This document shows positions 5,592 through 7,187 of a stretch of 7,187 nt of DNA, piece after piece. Positions within the stretch are counted from its first letter, which is position 1. Each line of letters starts with the position of its first letter. The notes under the pieces were generated by a model, which saw only the letters and a program-made list of their open reading frames with translations, searched no databases and had not been told where the DNA came from. Origin of the DNA: an uncultured Ruminococcus sp. (lineage in GTDB: Bacteria > Bacillota > Clostridia > Oscillospirales > Ruminococcaceae); NCBI GenBank assembly GCA_937901485.1, contig CALGTT010000383.1, positions 1-7,187 of the forward strand. Direction: 5' to 3'. The translations under genes were made by a program, and so were the position numbers.

Positions 5592-5829
5592 AATGATCTT
5601 CCTTTCTGGTTGTATACAATTCATCATAGGTTTTGACGCTATGCGAATGATTGTTTGTTTTCTTTCGGTGATCTGCCCAGAGATCCGAACGAATCTGTGC
5701 AAATCCCCGGAGTGAGAGCGGATAATCCTTTTCTTCCTCTGAACCGTCACGTTCAGCAATGCAGATTGCTGCAACGATGAGAAACAGCAGGAAGAAAAAA
5801 CCGATCACCCAAAACATTTTTAAGAACAT
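5578..5829 (-). CDS. Small single-pass membrane protein between ribBA and ribH
   Basis: I do not recognise this 83-residue protein. Residues 5-25 (MFWVIGFFFLLFLIVAAICIA) form one hydrophobic helix after a very short N-terminus. The rest is a polar tail with an acidic patch (ERDGSEEEKDY, 26-36) and a later basic, His-containing part (HRKKTNNHSHS). Evidence that it is a gene: GGAGG at 5841-5837 lies 7 nt before its ATG and is built from the last codons of ribBA, the gap to ribBA is 2 nt, and the stop lies 14 nt inside ribH so the ribH ribosome site is within its coding region. This geometry predicts coupled translation from ribBA through to ribH. No lipobox fits around C23, and there is no cleavable-signal context I trust. 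It resembles no flavin transporter, which have several membrane segments. Roles such as an enzyme anchor or a spacer ORF for coupling are guesses. Confidence 0.65.
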   Translation of the reverse strand: MFLKMFWVIGFFFLLFLIVAAICIAERDGSEEEKDYPLSLRGFAQIRSDLWADHRKKTNNHSHSVKTYDELYTTRKEDHYENN

Positions 5830-5831
5830 GT

Positions 5832-7037
5832 TTATTCCTCCGGAACATCAATCATATGCCCCATCTTCTCCTGCTTTGTCCGCAGGTAGAACAGATTCTC
5901 CTTTTTCGGCGGAATCTCGATCGCTTCACGCGCTGTGATCTCCACACCGTATTCCGAGAGATCGGAGATCTTCTCCGGATTATTCGTCATGATCCGCAGG
6001 TTCACAGCACCCAGATCTCTGAGGATCTGTGCGCCTTCGCTGTAATCACGCAGATCCGGCGCAAAGCCAAGCTCCACGTTCGCTTCCACCGTGTCGCGTC
6101 CGTGCTCCTGCAAATCATATGCCTTGATCTTGTTCAGAAGTCCGATGCCGCGCCCCTCCTGCCGCAGATAGAGCAGGATGCCCCTGCCTTCTTCTGCAAT
6201 CCGCTTCATTGCCGCGTCCAGCTGCTCGCCGCAGTCACAGCGGCACGAACCGAATACATCACCCGTCAGACACTCCGAATGCACACGGCAGAGCACCGGC
6301 GCACCGTCCGCAACGTCACCCATCACAAGAGCCACATGCTCCCGTCCGGTGATGGTGTTCTGGTAGCCGTAGATCTCAAAATCACCGTATTTCGTGGGAA
6401 GCTGTGCATGGGATACGCGCTCCATGAACGGATCGTGGATGCGGCGGTACTTCTGGAGATCCTGAATGGTCACGAATACCAGCCCGTATTCCTCCGCGAA
6501 TTTCTCAAGCTGCGGCAAGCGCATCATCGTGCCGTCCTCCGCCATGATCTCACAGCAAAGACCGCATTCCGCAAGTCCGGCAAGGCGCATCAGGTCAACC
6601 GTTGCCTCCGTGTGTCCGTTGCGCTCCAGTACACCGCCTGCCTTTGCTTCCAGCGGAAACATATGACCGGGGCGGCGGAAATCCGAGGGCTTCGCCTCCT
6701 CAGAAACGCACATTCTTGCAGTAAATCCGCGTTCTTCCGCGGAAATGCCAGTGGTGGTGCCCACATGGTCAATCGACTCTGTGAACGCGGTGCAGTGGTT
6801 GTCCGTATTGTTCTGCACCATCTGCCGCAGTCCAAGACGCTCCGTCATGGCACGGCTCATGGGCATACAAATCAGCCCCTTTGCCTGTGCCGCCATAAAA
6901 TTCACATTTTCCGTGGTCGCAAACTGTGCCGCACAAATCAGATCTCCCTCATTCTCGCGGTCGGGGTCATCCGTGACGAGAATGACCTTTCCCTGCCGCA
7001 GTGCTTCCAGTGCTTCAGGAATGGTGTTGAATGTCAT
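5832..7037 (-). CDS. ribBA: Bifunctional 3,4-dihydroxy-2-butanone-4-phosphate synthase / GTP cyclohydrolase II
   Basis: This 401-residue fusion makes both starting blocks of riboflavin. The N-terminal domain (about 1-200) converts ribulose 5-phosphate to dihydroxybutanone phosphate and shows DDPDRENEGDL (23-33), RRPGHMFPL (121-129) and GHTEATVDL (141-149). The position usually occupied by Glu in DDEDRENEGD is Pro25 here, but the catalytic R-E-N-E-G-D core is intact. The C-terminal domain (about 206-401) opens the GTP ring; RVHSECLTGDVFGSCRCDCG carries the zinc ligands C257, C268 and C270 with the canonical 11 and 13 residue spacing, plus an extra C266. It is followed by LYLRQEGRGIGL and MTNNPEK. 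AAAGGA ends 9 nt before ATG 7037. It lies 17 nt after ribE and 2 nt before the small membrane protein, in the ribE-ribBA-ribH order of Bacillus. Regulation, typically an FMN riboswitch, would be upstream of this window. Confidence 0.97.
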   Translation of the reverse strand: MTFNTIPEALEALRQGKVILVTDDPDRENEGDLICAAQFATTENVNFMAAQAKGLICMPMSRAMTERLGLRQMVQNNTDNHCTAFTESIDHVGTTTGISAEERGFTARMCVSEEAKPSDFRRPGHMFPLEAKAGGVLERNGHTEATVDLMRLAGLAECGLCCEIMAEDGTMMRLPQLEKFAEEYGLVFVTIQDLQKYRRIHDPFMERVSHAQLPTKYGDFEIYGYQNTITGREHVALVMGDVADGAPVLCRVHSECLTGDVFGSCRCDCGEQLDAAMKRIAEEGRGILLYLRQEGRGIGLLNKIKAYDLQEHGRDTVEANVELGFAPDLRDYSEGAQILRDLGAVNLRIMTNNPEKISDLSEYGVEITAREAIEIPPKKENLFYLRTKQEKMGHMIDVPEE

Positions 7038-7054
7038 ACACTGTCATCCTTTCT

Positions 7055-7187
7055 TTACATAAAGCCGTGCTTTGCCAGAAAATCCTCCGTAATACCGCCG
7101 GACTTCCGATTGCCGCAGAGCTTTTCCACATATTTTGCGATGATGTCGCACTCCAGATTCACAATGTCACCGGCTTTCTTATGCAGG
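7055..7187 (-). CDS. ribE: Riboflavin synthase alpha subunit, C-terminal fragment
   Basis: Only the last 43 codons are in the window, ending at TAA 7057-7055. The fragment reads LHKKAGDIVNLECDIIAKYV, then VEKLCG, a short linker, and GITEDFLAKHGFM. This matches the end of riboflavin synthase alpha chains, where a GDxVNxExDxxxKYVE segment is followed by a final FLxxxGF helix. The enzyme dismutates two lumazine molecules to riboflavin and 5-amino-6-ribitylaminouracil. Position directly upstream of ribBA agrees with the Bacillus-type ribD-ribE-ribBA-ribH order, so ribD is expected just outside the window. Confidence 0.9.
   Translation of the reverse strand, partial: LHKKAGDIVNLECDIIAKYVEKLCGNRKSGGITEDFLAKHGFM

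Noticed and set aside
5610..5619. Palindrome TTGTATACAA upstream of ribH
   Set aside because: A 10-bp AT-rich palindrome inside the small ORF is easily due to chance, and no -35 element at proper spacing supports an internal promoter there.
5758..5764. Lipobox-like cysteine (C23) in the small membrane protein
   Set aside because: The preceding residues AAI do not fit the lipobox pattern, where Gly, Ala or Ser precedes the cysteine, so a lipoprotein is not supported.
7038..7187. FMN riboswitch for the rib operon
   Set aside because: The edge of the window is ribE coding sequence; any FMN riboswitch would lie upstream of ribD, outside the window.

Overview
The window looks like a chromosomal fragment of a gut-type Clostridia (Bacillota), most likely Ruminococcaceae/Oscillospiraceae. 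The reasons are moderate GC coding sequence, strong AGGAGG-type ribosome binding sites, near-consensus sigma-A promoters, a Bacillus-like rib operon order, a long divergent PRPP-synthetase-like protein of a kind I recall from Clostridia, and a collagen-like surface protein. The lineage is inference; no rRNA or other marker gene is present.

Layout, left to right. (1) At 1-251 is the 3' end of a collagen-like Gly-X-Y gene on the + strand, with exact 45-bp repeats. It is closed by a 13-bp hairpin (255-288) that probably terminates transcription from both sides. (2) At 293-2238, on the - strand, is a purine-salvage pair: hypoxanthine phosphoribosyltransferase followed by an AzgA-type NCS2 purine permease, separated by 2 nt. 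(3) At 2239-2512 is a divergent promoter region with a near-consensus promoter on each strand. (4) At 2513-4270, on the + strand, are family I inorganic pyrophosphatase and a divergent PRPP-synthetase-like protein, followed by a GAAA-tetraloop terminator. The PRPP-synthetase leader holds an unusual combination: a strong Shine-Dalgarno 35 nt from the start codon, a hairpin between them, and an 11-codon upstream ORF with ideal Shine-Dalgarno spacing that overlaps the gene start. (5) At 4334-7187, on the - strand, is a tightly packed riboflavin operon: the end of ribE, ribBA, an unrecognised 83-residue single-pass membrane protein, ribH and a Cof-type HAD phosphatase.

How the genes fit together. 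The divergent locus is a coherent PRPP/purine-salvage unit. The permease imports hypoxanthine/guanine, Hpt joins the base to PRPP and releases pyrophosphate, the Prs-like enzyme would make PRPP, and pyrophosphatase removes the pyrophosphate. In the riboflavin operon the HAD phosphatase, 1 nt after ribH, is a natural candidate for the dephosphorylation step between the RibD product and lumazine synthase. That step has no dedicated conserved gene name in most bacteria.

Most of the window is ordinary metabolism. The parts most worth a second look are the prs leader, the small membrane protein between ribBA and ribH, the HAD-ribH coupling, and the non-canonical active-site motifs of the Prs-like protein.
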